In this document: one piece after another, positions 21,047 to 33,990 of the stretch
How the letters are laid out: every line of letters starts with the position of its first letter
Numbering within the stretch: position 1 is the stretch's first letter
The notes under the pieces: generated by a model
The model's input: only the letters and a program-made list of their open reading frames with translations
Databases searched by the model: none
Told to the model about the DNA's origin: nothing
Translations under genes and position numbers: made by a program
Source: Coccinella septempunctata
Lineage: Eukaryota; Arthropoda; Insecta; Coleoptera; Coccinellidae
Direction of reading: 5' to 3'
NCBI RefSeq assembly: GCF_907165205.1
Contig: NC_058190.1
Span: forward strand, 35,615,345-35,679,344
Length of the DNA stretch: 64,000 nt

Positions 21047-23623
21047 CCTACGAAATTCGAGGTAAATTATGAAAACAGAATCCAGTCCTTCCTGTCCCCA
21101 TCATCTTTCATTGTTGAATATCACATCCCTTTCTTCAAATTCGAAAGAATCGATAATTCATTGGAATGAACCCATTGGAATAATCCGAGTACTGAAATGC
21201 ATCCGGACCATGCAACTTGTATAAAACAAAGTCACATTTCGAAATAAACTAGGGTGTCATAAAACAGTCCGACTCTTTATTGTTTCAATCTCAGTTGTAT
21301 AGTCGAACTGCAAGTAGGAAATAAATAAAAGTTCCTTTATTCTCAGGATTGATTTCACGATAACCGTAATTCTTTTGTGAACTGATTCGTCTATTTGGCG
21401 ACTTATTGCATAAACGGAGCCTTAGAAGGAAATATACTGAGTGCCATTAGAATACAAATTTCCAATAATAGTTAAAATTTTTATGTTGCTTCTTTGGTTA
21501 TGATTGTCGTGAATTTTTGTATAATGAAAAGCATAGATATGCACTTGGCAATGGATGAAAGAGGAGATATGTCTAGGGACCGTTCTGCTCTGAGGCCACG
21601 ATTACTACAGTATATCCCAACGATAAATCCCCAGCCTCTTCTAACCTAGGCCAAGACTCCTCTGTAAAAAATGTTTATCCTTCACATTTCGAACCTAGTG
21701 TCATGGAAAGTGTTCCATAGTTCCAAGTTTGCAACCTCTACAATGCGATCCTTGTGGTTCCAATTCCTTCTATGTAAAGATTGAACTTTCTGTAGCCAGT
21801 GGGAATATCTATGTCAGGGTGTCCAAATCCGATGCTCACTGACAACATTTGAAGAATTATATGAGTTGGAGAAAAAATGTTCAAGGACTACTGAAACCTT
21901 TTCTTCAGATAATAGGATATCAGGAATCTGATCATAGTTATCATTATTTCTGATATGCTCGTCGAAAACCAACCTTGGGAAATTTCCCAAGAAGATTTTA
22001 GGATTTCAGGTTCTTTAATCAACGTTGCCAAGGCTTCCACCTCAGCACAAAAGCTCATTTTCGAAAATCTCAATTCTTTGTGGCAAAAATGAGTAAGGGG
22101 TTTGACCCCCTAAAATGACCTATTTGTAGCTCTGTCTAAAAATCAGGGTTTCCTACTACTGTCCTACGATATGGAGTTCATAGAAGTTGTTTTGTAGATT
22201 CCAGAAAACCAAACAGTTCATACTTGAATAGAGAATTGCACTCCAGAGAGCACGTCAAAGTGAAGTCCAAAATGACAGGTAGAAAAACAAGAAATTAGCA
22301 TTAACATATTCGTTTAACCACCAACAATTCAACAACCTCTTTCAATACTGTGTATCAATTCTGCTAAAGACTGTTCACCTTCCTTTCACAATCCATCAAG
22401 ACTTCTTCCAGAATGAGTTCCGCGCTTGCTGCTCTATGAGATAATACAAGCTTTTAAAGGTTTGATCCCCATAGACTTAATATTTATTAGGTCCATGGTG
22501 ATTCCTGAAGTCCTTCAGACAAACTGGCACTTTCATTTAGTTACATCGAAGAAAGAAACGATTACTGCATCATTATTTCAGTTATTTTATTACTGAATTT
22601 TATTATTTCAGTGTCACTCAGTGTAGTTTTCGGCACTTTATTGAACGGATGTAAATAAACGTTTCCACCTCTCAACACGAAAGAGGTACGATCGCGTTTA
22701 ATGAATTGAATTCATCAGGGGTTATTCTCAAGGTACCCTTGTGGGTATGCGGCATATTCGAAATTGGTCCACGAGGAGCTATTGAGATGACAGATGGGCC
22801 CGCATGGTTTTTACTGACCGCTTGCCCGTGCGGTTACAATCGCGAATAAATTCAGTTTTCTAGGAATTGAGTCACAAATCACAATCATGAATTTGCAGGG
22901 TTGACAAAAATCGCAGTTTTTTTGTTGGAAATATGGAAATGAAGTGTGCTATTTTTTATCCCATTCACATATTCAACTATGATGAAATGAGGGTAAATAT
23001 TTGACATATACAGAAAAATGAATATATTTCCACACTAGGCTTGTCTCATTGAAAAAAGCATTTTTATCTTCATTTTTACAGAATCAGCGAATATGCCGTG
23101 GATCGTGATTTATTCAACTTCAATACATTCTGGAAATATTTAGTTGCTTATATTATTTGTTAGGGAACCAACACCATATACAAGGTGGATTCTCAAAAAG
23201 TTTTATCATTATTATGATGAAAAAATATATATTTCAGATAATTAGATCTGTAAACTCATAAAAATATATTATAACATGTAGTGCAGAAAGAAGCCAAGAA
23301 TATAAAAATCGACCAAATCCAAAAAACAACAAGAAAGAAAAAAAAGTTAAGAGAGCGCTTTACAGCCACCCCAAATCAAGAAATTCAAAAGGCAACAAGA
23401 CTCTTTTTGTGATATCTCGTTTTAAAGGTTGTATGTAGAATACCTACTTCACAACGATATTTGGAAAAGCCACGAGAGAGAGAGCAAGAGATTTTTTTTC
23501 TCCAGAATTGAATGAGAAACCATAAAAAAAGTTTATTTTTCGAAAATCTATCACAAAAAACAATTTTTGTTTATTTTCAACCCCTAATAATAAAGTTATG
23601 AAACCTAAAAAAATTGTTTGTTT
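21047..23623. other. No recognisable gene
   Basis: Long non-coding stretch. A minus-strand frame at 21888-22073 contains FCAEVEALATL, faintly like the core of a LINE RNase H, but this is not enough for a call. A more GC-rich block at 22650-22850 has no recognisable content. Confidence 0.4.
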
Positions 23624-23839
23624 AACATCTACTTATTTTTTAATAAACTTTTTAGGGTTTTCACTCCCAATCTCTGAAACAAAATTGTGATTTGCTCCTG
23701 CGTAAATTTACGCAGGAGCAAATCATCGATTTCATTTTTAATTGATTTTGTTTCAGAGATTGGGAGTGAAAACCCTAAAAAGTTTATTAAGAAATGCAGA
23801 ATACTCCCAGAATAAATTTTAATCGATAACATCTACTTA
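23624..23839. mobile_element. Palindromic element with 12-bp flanking direct repeats
   Basis: The centre at 23706/23707 is a perfect palindrome (TTTGCTCCTGCGTAAA and its mirror). The arms extend about 65 bp out through TCACTCCCAATCTCTGAAAC and TTTTTAGGGTTTTC to TTAATAAACT. The right arm carries about 17 extra bases. AACATCTACTTA occurs directly repeated at 23624-23635 and 23828-23839. No gene; the minus-strand frame here is just the palindrome. Confidence 0.75.
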
Positions 23840-24195
23840 GTGTTTCATATTATGTATAGTTTTATGACTCAGTGATTTTTAGAACCCGTAAAAAAATTGG
23901 AAGCTGTCAACTCGTCATCGCCTTCCAAAGGCTGTATTTTGGGTGGGAGGTTGATTTCGAAAAAAAATCCTTCGCATTTGTTTACAGACAGCCTGTATAT
24001 TGGTTATGCCAAGAGATATTCCACATGCTGTTTATAGGCACATTAAAGTAGCGGTGTTCAGAAAAATTGTTATTGTAAAAACTGTTTCTGTTTAATTCTA
24101 GAAACCACAACTGTTCTTTTCAATACATCGATGATTCAATGCAGACATCTGTCTGAATGTGAATCTTCACATTATTGATTAAATAATATTTGAAC

Positions 24196-24433
24196 ATAAA
24201 GGGAGAGAAAGGTCCTATAATCCCACAATCTTCATTTTGTGACGACTAGTTTCAAGACTTTTCCATTCTCATTTTCAAGTCTTCTTAAGATGAACAAGTA
24301 ATAGATTTATTTGTATTTTAGAGTTGCAGCTTGTATAAAGAAGACTTGAGAATAAGACTAATAGAAAAGTCTCGAAATTAGTCTTCACAAAATGAAGATT
24401 GTGGGATTATAGAACCTTTTTTCTCTCCCTTTA
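24196..24433. repeat. Inverted repeat pair with arms of about 95 bp
   Basis: Left 24196-24295 and right 24337-24433 are mirror copies carrying AAAATGAAGATTGTGGGATT and AAGGGAGAGAAA. In the direction reading AAGAAGACTTGA, each arm can form a stem (AGACTT with AAGTCT) followed by GAAA and then TAGTC. This layout recalls the tails of Penelope-like elements. Two head-to-head tails would explain it. Confidence 0.65.
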
Positions 24434-25506
24434 TGATGAGTCACCCACATTTGTCAATTTTGGGCCCATTTCATAGTGGTTCCCTGTATAAAAATTCCTA
24501 TGGCATGAAAATAAAATTTCCGTAATGGATTTGATTTCCTTGATTGAATGAAAATGCCATTCACATACGGTAAGTACAAAAACCTTGAAATATTCTAATT
24601 GTTCTCAATGGATAAAAATCATTCATTATTCTCATACATATTATTATGTGCCTACAGGCTACTGTAAAATAAAATGATATTGTACAAAAATATACATTTC
24701 GTTGCATTTCATCAGAATGGATCATACCATAATAAAATTGAAAGAATGCAATATTGGACTCGCATGAAATTGCAGTTTTCCTCATTGTTTGTGTGGCTGA
24801 AGCTTCCCATCGTGATGGATCAGCTAATACAATCAAAATTACGTGAAAACCAAACTTCGTTAAGTTACGAACACTTATCCAACTGTAGCAGAAGATATGC
24901 ATATAGAAACTGTATACAAACTTGTTCCTCTCACCCTTGATAGATAGTGTAATCTATAACAACGTCGACTGCAATTCTTATTTATATCCCCGCATATACA
25001 TTACAGCGGTGTCAACTTTGGATGCAATCCAAAATTGAAGTTGGGCATATGGGGTGCGCTCAACCAACTTTAAGAAGTTAGATGAAATTCGCCAACTATT
25101 TTTGCATTTCCATTTAATATCCTTTAGGTTACAATGTGACATCTGCGGGTGCAAGAGAGGTATTATTGAAATATTATAAGTCGGGTGAAAAACGTTTCGA
25201 TATAGTTATTCAGGATATCTCGAATATCGATGGCAATCCGGAAACTGGAAATAAATGACAGGTCCTGTGATAACGATAATAGAAAAAAATGAAAAAGTTC
25301 GGCTTGATGTCAGGAGCTTAGTTAAGGCGCTCTCAAAAAAATAACTAGTTCAATGCTGCTCAGATCTCCGAATGAAATGATTACACGGGTCAACACCAAA
25401 TTTGACTTTGAGTGCAAAGCATAAAATTTCGATAGTTTAGATCCTAATTAGACGAAAAAAAAATATATGGCATGAAAAAGTTTGCTTCTGTGTTTAGGAG
25501 ACTGAT
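24434..25506. other. No recognisable gene
   Basis: AT-rich. Frames at 24561-24940 on both strands have no recognisable motif. Confidence 0.45.
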
Positions 25507-25782
25507 TCAACGATAGCATTTACAATAAAAACAAGCAACATGTGGAGCCCATGGCTTGTCTTGATTCCGAACAGGAAAGTCAAAATATGCTTCATAGGCT
25601 TCAGAGAGAACGTGAGATGTCTTTAATTCGTATTTCACGTCACGAATTATAATAAATTGACCACATATAAAACAAAATGCATCAGCATCGTATTTACACT
25701 TTTTTGACGATATTTGAAGTTTGTCTGGGCTAGTAAACAACACCTGATCATTGTTTATGACTCGAGTGCTCTCTAGCGGCAC
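25507..25782 (-). pseudogene. Zinc-binding domain fragment of unknown arthropod family
   Basis: A 91-residue frame contains KCKYDADAFCFICGQFIII, then a middle region with EAYEAYFDF, and NQDKPWAPHVACFYCKC at the end. The paired Cys motifs (CxxC, then WAPHxxCxxC) and the QDKPWAPH phrase are those of a domain I recall from many uncharacterised, high-copy arthropod proteins, where it forms the N-terminal part. Here a stop follows the last Cys pair directly and no continuation is seen downstream. It may be an isolated first exon or, more likely, a repeat-borne fragment. No function is assigned. Confidence 0.45.
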
Positions 25783-25999
25783 CTTGTAAACGTAAACACC
25801 CCACTCTCATCGGACGATATTTTTGAATTATTAAAAATTATAAACACAATGAAGAACAACTATTAATACTATAACTATCACAAAAGCAAACTTTATACCA
25901 AAAAAGTTATTTTCTTTTCGTTTTTGTGCATAATTAACCGGAAAATCCTAGTATAAACGTTAGGACAAAGAACAAAAATTTTTTTGTAAAGTCGTGTTG

Positions 26000-27265
26000 A
26001 TCATTCATTGCTGAATCTCGTTACCGAGAATAAATCTACAAAAAGACTGAAAAACCAGACTCTCGGTGCGATCAAACTTCTTAGGGCTACTTGCTACTGT
26101 GACTTCAGGAGGGCATGTGACTGAAGAGACCCAACCGTGACCTACAGATCCTTCCACACTCTGGTCATGGATAGTCACCAACCAGATCTGGCCGCCGCTG
26201 TATTCTTCTGAAGTCTCCATTATAGCTGTGAAGCAAAGACCTCCACTGTGATCTATCTAACGCTGGTTGCTCCCAATTATGATTGGCATTAACTGATTTT
26301 AAGGATTGATGCAGTATATCCTTGAACCCCTTATACTGGCCTCCTAGTTTCCGACCTCCCTCTGTGAATTCGCCGTGCAGAGCTATTTTGGGGAGCCTTT
26401 GTCTTGCATCCTCAGAATGTGGCCGCTCTATCTGAGTCGGGCCCTCGGTACTTGAGTCTCAATTGTTGTACAACTCGCGCGCTGCAAGACTTCTGCATTT
26501 GAAACTTTGTGGAACCATCTGATGTGCATTATTTGTCCTAGATGACGTTGTTGCGTTTGTTCAAGCTGCTTAATGTGTCGTCAACTTTTGCTTCCGTAAA
26601 GAAGCGTTGGGAGGACCACTGCTTTGGACACAGCTGTCTTGGTCTTCAGATTGAGGTCGTGATTTCGAAACATTCTGTCCTTCAGCTTCCAGAATGCCCG
26701 TGATGCTGAATTGATACGGTTGTGTATTTCAGGGTTAGCCCTAGTATTCATGAAGCTTCCAAGTATTAGAAGTACTTGACCTGGTCTAGAGTTTCATCCT
26801 TCTCCAGGCTGATATCTGTTTGAGGGTTTTCTAGCGGACTTACCAGGATTTTGGTTTAGTCAATACTCGCTTCGTATTTATGTTTATAGGTGTCCAACAT
26901 TATCTGTAGATCCTCTGAGCTGCTAGCGATAAGTGCGCAGTGGTCTGCATATTGAAGTTCCGTGATAAACTCTGTACGAGTTTTTGCTCTGAGGCGCTTC
27001 AGGTTAAACAGGCCTCCATCAGATCTGAATCTTATTTCAACACCTCTTGCTGGCATACTCATGCCAGTAATTATCGAGACAGCTATGGCGAAAATATTGA
27101 ACAGTAAAGGCGCTAACACGCAGCCTTGTTTTATTCCAAAGTTGGTTAAGAAATGGTCGGTTGTAGAGCCATTATGCTGTATTCTGGCGGCGTTGTTGGT
27201 ATGGAGGCTTTAACACATTGCTAAGAATTTCAGAGTTATCCAAGGCGTCCCATGATTTTGTATAG
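26000..27265 (-). pseudogene. LINE reverse transcriptase, 5'-truncated and frameshifted
   Basis: Minus-strand non-LTR retrotransposon of the insect endonuclease-reverse transcriptase type (RTE/CR1-like; clade not certain). RT motifs run from GIKQGCVLAPLLFNIF (about 27145) to ELQYADHCALIA (about 26935), where the catalytic YADD reads YADH. Downstream in several frames are LVSPLENPQTDISLEKDE, YLGSFMN, SASRAFWKLKDR, LPTLLYGS and the C-terminal SGHILRMQD. Stops and frameshifts are numerous. The last frame (26005-26220) is the tail. The endonuclease region is missing, so the copy is dead. It has a sister copy at 33.1 kb. Confidence 0.85.
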
Positions 27266-30200
27266 CGCTTTCCGATTCACCGTTAAATAGAAATCATCAT
27301 CATTTTTTAGGCATCTGACTTCCTATTTTCTCATATTCAGAAAAAGAACCATCCAAACGAATTGAAATCCTGTGAGTGGTTGTGAAATAACGATAAAAAG
27401 GATATTGTGCCAAGACATTATAACATCTTCTTCTACATCTTCCTCAAGTCATCCAATGAATCCGCTTCTGGACATAGGCCTCTTCGAATGCCTTGCATGT
27501 CAACCACTGCTGGGTGGAGGTGAACTGAAATAAGTTTCATCCCTCGTGTAGGTGCAAACGATTTACACAACAAGTCCAAATTCCGGCAAAGTGCTCCCCA
27601 ATATTACACACATCGTTAACGTTCATTCTTTCGGTGAGTTTGAATACCGTTTTAAAGGAATTTATTTCGGAACCTCCGTTACCGGTGAAGTAGTACATCT
27701 GCATAAATCCGCATCTTCTGTCTCACTTGTTGTCTTACCTTTCCAACTTAGCCAATTCCACCCACCGCCTCTGAAGGAATACGCCGTTGCGGGTTGTATG
27801 ATATCAAGAACGTGCATTCTGAAGCTGTTCTTTCCCATTTTTTTCTAATGTAACTAATGTAGATGTTCGCAGTGTAACTGAACGAAACCCTTCTGTCCTG
27901 TAAGAGGTCGAGTGCAATTGTGGATGAAAACTTTGAGCTTAAAGAAGCAGTGGATTTTGGCATCCTATGGGATTGGTGTCATTCTATGTAGGTAAATAAA
28001 CGTAATATTGCTGACTATGAAGACTGTAATTATAAAATTATGAATTTTTGTGAACCATAATTTCCTCTCGGAAAATGTGCATTCAGGGTGAGCATGGAGG
28101 GTCGGATATTTTCCCACCTCTCAAAAATTAAAAAATATTCTTACTTAGGATAATGCCATCTAAACCGGGTGAGTTTTCGACTTGTACACAAATTTAAACA
28201 GAAGTGAATTACATGGAACCTATCTGGGCAGAGATGTATGACAACTGTCCTTCCTAGAAAAATCGATTAACAATCTGAAGCAGCTGACGCTTCGCAGGAT
28301 ATTTGCACCAATTTGTCCCAAAATTCAATAAATTGTCTCATCGAAAGTATACCTCGAAGAATAGAAGGCTTCAGAAGAGCTCGTGGGTGACCAACCAAGG
28401 ACTATTATTCCTTTTGGATATGAAAATCACCTGTGTATATTCCTGAGATTATCTTTACCGAGACTTTCAATTTTCTATTTATTCAATTTGTTTCCTCTGC
28501 TATTCAAACTTTTAATTTTTCATATTTTCAATTCAAAACTTTTTTCATGAAAATCTTTATTCTTTTCTGAAAAAAAATGAATATCAACTAAACCTAATCT
28601 GGTATCTGATCAAAATAAACAACTTGAATCTAATAGGAATTGACGGAAGGCCAGTGATCTCTAAAAATTGTTGAGCAGTGTATTGAGTTAGATTTGTCGC
28701 AATGAATAAATAATCGTCAAGAGGTAAGAAATCAATTGTCGTTTCCAATATCCAAAGTTTATCATTGGGCATAATGTACCAGTCACCATAATCGAATTTT
28801 TCGCCAGTGGGAGATATCGAAAGGATGTCTTCCCTTTATGAAAAACTCCTTCCACGAGATTTATTCCTTGATATACCTTGGGATTCGATATGAAAACCAG
28901 TCAACCATAAAGCTTTACATCATCTTTTTTCCAACATAAATGCAGCCACCGTTAATCCGATTCCGGTTTGCAGTGTTGGATGATGAAAAATCAATTCGTA
29001 AATCGGGAGATGATTCCGATTTTCACAGTTCGCTTCATGGAGATGAAGAATGAGGAAGGATATTGGAAATTTAGGGAGCTGCCTCACAGTGACAAAACGA
29101 CTGCGTTTACGTATACCTGTTGCATGAAGTATCAAAAGTTTTGGATTTCTTCCCCTTTCTTTCAACATTTTGGACGAAAAACAGTATATAAATGGTGTTT
29201 ACTAAAGATGCGGCAAAAAAGCAGGTGATTCCATATCCCAGAACATATTTTAATTCTTATAGCGAAGAAGCCTTCATCGAGATACGCCACCCTTTTCAGA
29301 TATGGGGTGCCAAAAATGTGAACTTTTCTCAGGTTTTCGTGGATGAAATTGAAAGGGTTCGACAGAATAAAAATAGCCTTTTATAGATACAAAAAATTTC
29401 ATACTATACTACGAATGTTTCAGTATTTTCTCTTATTTATTATTATTTCAGGAAAAAGTTTAGGTTGAAGTTCAAAAATAGCTGACAAACAGATTTCAGA
29501 CAATTTGGGGTATTTTTGAGCGGTGACAACCCACAAAAGCACCATGAAATAAGCACTAGACTGCTCTCCTGTTTTTCTATTTGAAATGATGAGGGACTAA
29601 ACATATCGAAAATGCATCGGGTGATTTCACGTGAGAAATAGAGAAATGATGTGTTCCTATGATGACACCATAATCTTTTTCATCTTTAAACGCTTTTTTC
29701 TATATACTCCATTCACTTTCATTTTAGCACTCGGTTGGCCCTGGAAATTTGACACATTTCACTCTGTATAGTACAAAGTTGTGAGGTTATGACGCCTGTC
29801 AAAACATTTTTGGGTTTCAATCAACGCTATGTTGCCCGTTCTACGTAAAAGTTTCTCTTATTACGTATTTTATCATAATGTCGAATTTCTTCAGAAAATA
29901 TGTTTTGAAGTTTATACAAACTGATTGAAGGCATACCAAATACAGTTTTTCACATGGAAAATACAAGAGATCAATATAATATCGTGCACTAGCTTGACGA
30001 CATTTAATGCTCGTTATCTTCTTTGGCTAAAGTTTGAATACGTTACATCAGTTGTAGATTTCAAAAATATTAACCCGAAGATGAAATGCATATGATGCAG
30101 TGATTGGGAATGGGTATGTCCCGAAGGAATTAACATATAATTACAAGAATGTTAAATTCTTCAAGAAAAATCATCTTGCATCAATATAAAGAAAGGAATT

Positions 30201-33099
30201 AAAGGAAGTTTCACGTCAAGATGAACTTCACATTTGAACAAAAATTTCATATGAATAAACAGTTAACAGGGCAACTGGCGCGTATTTGTGGCTGTTCATC
30301 TTAATTCATTGATATAATAATAATAATTAGGTATTTATTGGTACCTTAAGACATTCACAATGTATAGGACAAGTGTAATGAAAAATAGAAAAATCTATTT
30401 TTGGGAACTTATTCTACGATGACATTCATCGAAAATCCTGTAGTAAACTTTTCGCATTAATTCACTTAAACATAAAATTCTCAAACGCCACAACTTTTTT
30501 GGGTCTCCCAATAGAAGGAAATTCTTTGTCATCCTCTTCATTCACAATCTTTCTGATTGTGTAAATATTCAGCTGAAATATAAGTCGTTCAGATTCAGAT
30601 AAAACATTATAAAAATTCTCTTACATTGAATATGTTCGCTACCGTATGACGTATTGTGGATTTTAGAATATCAGGGTGTCACAATTTGAATTTTAAATAG
30701 CACATTCTGAAACCCTGTCTCTTTTTTCAATCACTTTCGGCATTTTCGAAAAAACAATTGATATTAGTTGTGGCAACGGCGCTGTGACATTAACGACATT
30801 TCATGAGTGCCAACCTTACTCCGTTCTAGTTACAAAAACTTAGGAAAATTTTTTCATGGCCAACCGACTGCTGAAATAAATGTGAGTGGAGTATAGTCTT
30901 GCTATTTGAAATATTATTTACCTGAACGACATTTCATGAGCACTGTAGAGTAACTGGTGTTGAATAATGACTCACCAACTGAAACAAAAAGAAATACCTA
31001 TGTTACTATTTCTCATGATAGAGAGAGCATGGAGCGAAGATTTCGGAAAACACTTCTATTTGCGCATAGGTTCTTATGACTTTTGTTTGTCTTTTACACA
31101 TATGTATTCGAACTAAGCCATACCTATACAAAATATGAAATGCATAATGATCTCATGTATAATCTGAATGTTTAATGCATTCTTTATACACAGGTATTGT
31201 ACAGAAATCTGGATTAAACAAATTGCCGGAAACATTCCTAACTTTTCTTCTTTAAGCCTGAAATCAACAATGGAAAAAAATTGCCATGAATCGGCAATCG
31301 ACTAAACATGAATGAGCAAGGCGTCAAAGTGATATTTGTGTGCTAGGTTTTGATTCAGGGAAAACTGTAGAATAATCTAGATGTGCATTTATATTGTCTA
31401 TGCATTTCTTACCAAAGCTTTATAACAAATTTTGCTCTCGTTACATCCCAAATCTAAGTTGAACTTACCTACGATAACAACCAAGTCCAAATTCTGAATA
31501 TTAATTACCATTAACGTCTGCATGGTTAAAGGTTGACTTTAGTGAATAAACCCTGCATTAGGAATCGTTTACCCTGATCGTTTCATGCAAACACTAACAA
31601 AGCCCAAGGGAAACACCTCATTCATATTCATACACCGATACCTATCACATAAGCATGTACTCAACACGTTATAACAAGAATTCGGACGCTGGTTTTAGTT
31701 AAGGCAGTTGCAGTGCATTCTCATGTGCAATTTATCAGGATATGAGGAGGATGAGGCATGAAAGAGGCATGAAAATTATTCCAAACTTTATAAGGTTATT
31801 TCGAGTTTTGATAACGTGTTTATCAATTTTTCACATTTCTAAAACAGTTCCGAAATGGAGTATGAGGTAGGATTGTATACTAGCTACAAGAATATTATTA
31901 TGACTATATCAATGTAGTTATTATCTAGCATATTTTCGTTATTATCATTGAATGAAAGATGAGGGTATATTTCTAATAATGGATCTTAGGCTATGACTAT
32001 TATTCATACTTCATACATAGTTGGTGGCCAAGAATATGCCCTCAGAACTATGTGTTTATCCTTCTCCAATTATCTCCCAAAGAAAACCAAATCTTGACTG
32101 AGCATCTATTATAAAAATTGTAGTATCGAACTCAACTTCGAATGAGAACAAGTGCGATTGTTTCTCAGTCCTAAGGTCAAAATAAACACATTTTCTCTTT
32201 ACTATTTTATCTAATTCGGCTCGGTTGAAGAGATGCAGGCACCTACAGGAGTACATTTTTATTGTTATTATCCAGAGAGAACAAATTCTACAAGTTGTTA
32301 CTCCATTAAAATAAAATATAACAACGATTCAATCGTTTCGCTGTTTACAGTACAACGAACGAACTGAAATTGTTACTCTTTATTGACATTCGTACAAGAA
32401 CTTTAATATCACCATAAAACGAATAATGAACACTAAAATGTAATTTTACGACAAGAAATTGTTAAGTTTCGCGATTCATTTTCTATTAGTAGGATGTGGA
32501 GCGAACATTACAAGAATGAGAGAAGGAAATCTGGAAAGTTTTTAATACTTTCAGGAAATATGAGTTATACCTAATGTTATGGAATAGTTCAACGTTATGT
32601 TTTCTGCAAGTATGAAAGAAACAACAAATTATGTAGGACAAGTCGCTCCGTCAGAATCAAGAGAAATGTTGGTTGTCAGGGCTTGTCTTTGATTTTATTT
32701 GCTCGCTATCTGATATTTCTATGAGTCAAATATTCAGATTTCCTTCACCGCTATGAGTCCTTGTATATCGTTTAAATATTGAAGAAATTTAAAGCAAATT
32801 ATAAGGAAACAGTTCAGTTTTCGTGAAATCTTTATTCATACAACGATTTGCGAAAAGTTTATACTATTGTGAGAAAAACTTGTACTACCAATTGTTTGGA
32901 AAGTTGATTAGGTATCTACGAGTCAAATTATTTCCGAAGATTTTCATTCGAAATTTTAATTTTAAAACGATATACGCGGAGAATGGAAAATAAGAATTTA
33001 TATAAAGAGGTAATAAACACACACTTAAGACATTATCTAAAAAAAGTATACATTTGGTTTGATTTTAAATCTGTAGAAATATGGAACCTATCACTGCCT
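27266..33099. other. Long stretch without a recognised gene
   Basis: AT-rich with scattered short frames. Near 27435-27510, CATCCAATGAATCCGCTTCT followed by GGACATAGGCCTC resembles a tail sequence widespread in insect retroposons. The overlapping frames at 28920-29390 on both strands have no recognised motif. Around 32056-32256 a minus-strand frame ends CLHLFNRAELD, resembling the start of the 14.2/41.1-kb element and possibly a third, degraded copy. Confidence 0.4.
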
Positions 33100-33826
33100 A
33101 ATCTTCAGATTACGGCTCAGAGGATCTGCAGATAATGTTGGACACCTATAAACATATATACGAAGCTTTAGGCCTTAGACTCAATATTGACAAAACCAAA
33201 ATCCTGGTAAGTCCGCTAGGAAGCCTTCAAACAGATATCAGCCTGGAGAATGAAACTCTGGAACAGGTCAAGCAGTTCAAATATTTGAAAGCTTCATAAA
33301 TACTATAAAGGGCTAACCTGGACATGGAAATACACAACCGTATCATTTCGGCATCACGGGCATTCTGAAAGCTGAATGATAGAGTGTTTCAAAATCACGA
33401 CCTCAATCTGAAGACCAAGACAGCTGTTTACAAAGCAGTGGTCCTCCCAACGCTTCTTTACGGAAGCGATAGCTGGACGCCTTACAGACGACATAAAACA
33501 GCTTGAACAAACGCAACAACGTCACCTAAGACAAATAAAGCACATCCAGATCGTTCCACAAAGTTTAAAATGCAGAAGTCTTGCAGCGCGCGAGTTGTAT
33601 AACAATTGAGACTCAAGTAACGAGGGCCCGACTCAGATGGAGCGGCCATATCCTGAGGATGCAAAACACAAGACTCCCAAAATAGCTTTGTATAGCGAAT
33701 TCACAGAGGGAGCCCGGAATCCAGAAGGCCAGTATAAGCGGTTTAAGGATATACTACATCAATTCCTCAAATCAGTTAATGTCAATCATGACTGGGAACA
33801 ACTAGGAACCAAAAAATATTTCTAAT
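33100..33826 (+). pseudogene. LINE reverse transcriptase C-terminal half, second copy
   Basis: Plus-strand relative of the 26-27.3 kb LINE. Read through its stops and frameshifts it gives EDLQIMLDTYKHIYEALGLR, then LVSPLGSLQTDISLENE, a thumb region and a C-terminal frame (33637-33825) with LYSEFTEGARNPEGQY and FKDILHQFLKSVNVNHDWEQ. It begins just after the RT active site, so the catalytic core is absent. A hammerhead-like motif lies about 125 bp downstream. Confidence 0.82.
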
Positions 33827-33943
33827 CATTTTTTTCGCGTTTCTCTGTCAGATGTCGGTACGATGTATTTATACATCATACCCGCTACTGATAAGGAATA
33901 AAAGGAGCCGGCAATTCATAGCATTTCGTTGACGAATGAGTTT

Positions 33944-33990
33944 TGTTGCTCTGACGAGGTCATCAAAGACCGAAAACATGGTCAGCATCT
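33944..33990 (+). ncRNA. Hammerhead-ribozyme-like motif
   Basis: All core pieces occur in order. CTGACGA is at 33951-33957. Stem II is GGTC (33958-33961) with GACC (33968-33971) around the loop ATCAAA. GAAA is at 33972-33975. A two-pair stem III with loop ATG ends in GTC (33981-33983), the expected cleavage site. Stem I forms TGCT (33947-33950) with AGCA (33984-33987). One extra A (33976) follows GAAA and departs from consensus, so activity is uncertain. The very short stem III is the form described in Penelope-like and other retroelement hammerheads. Confidence 0.55.

Noticed and set aside
21888..22073. Minus-strand frame with FCAEVEALATL as LINE RNase H
   Set aside because: Only one short weak similarity; no TDS or VPGHSG segment could be found next to it.
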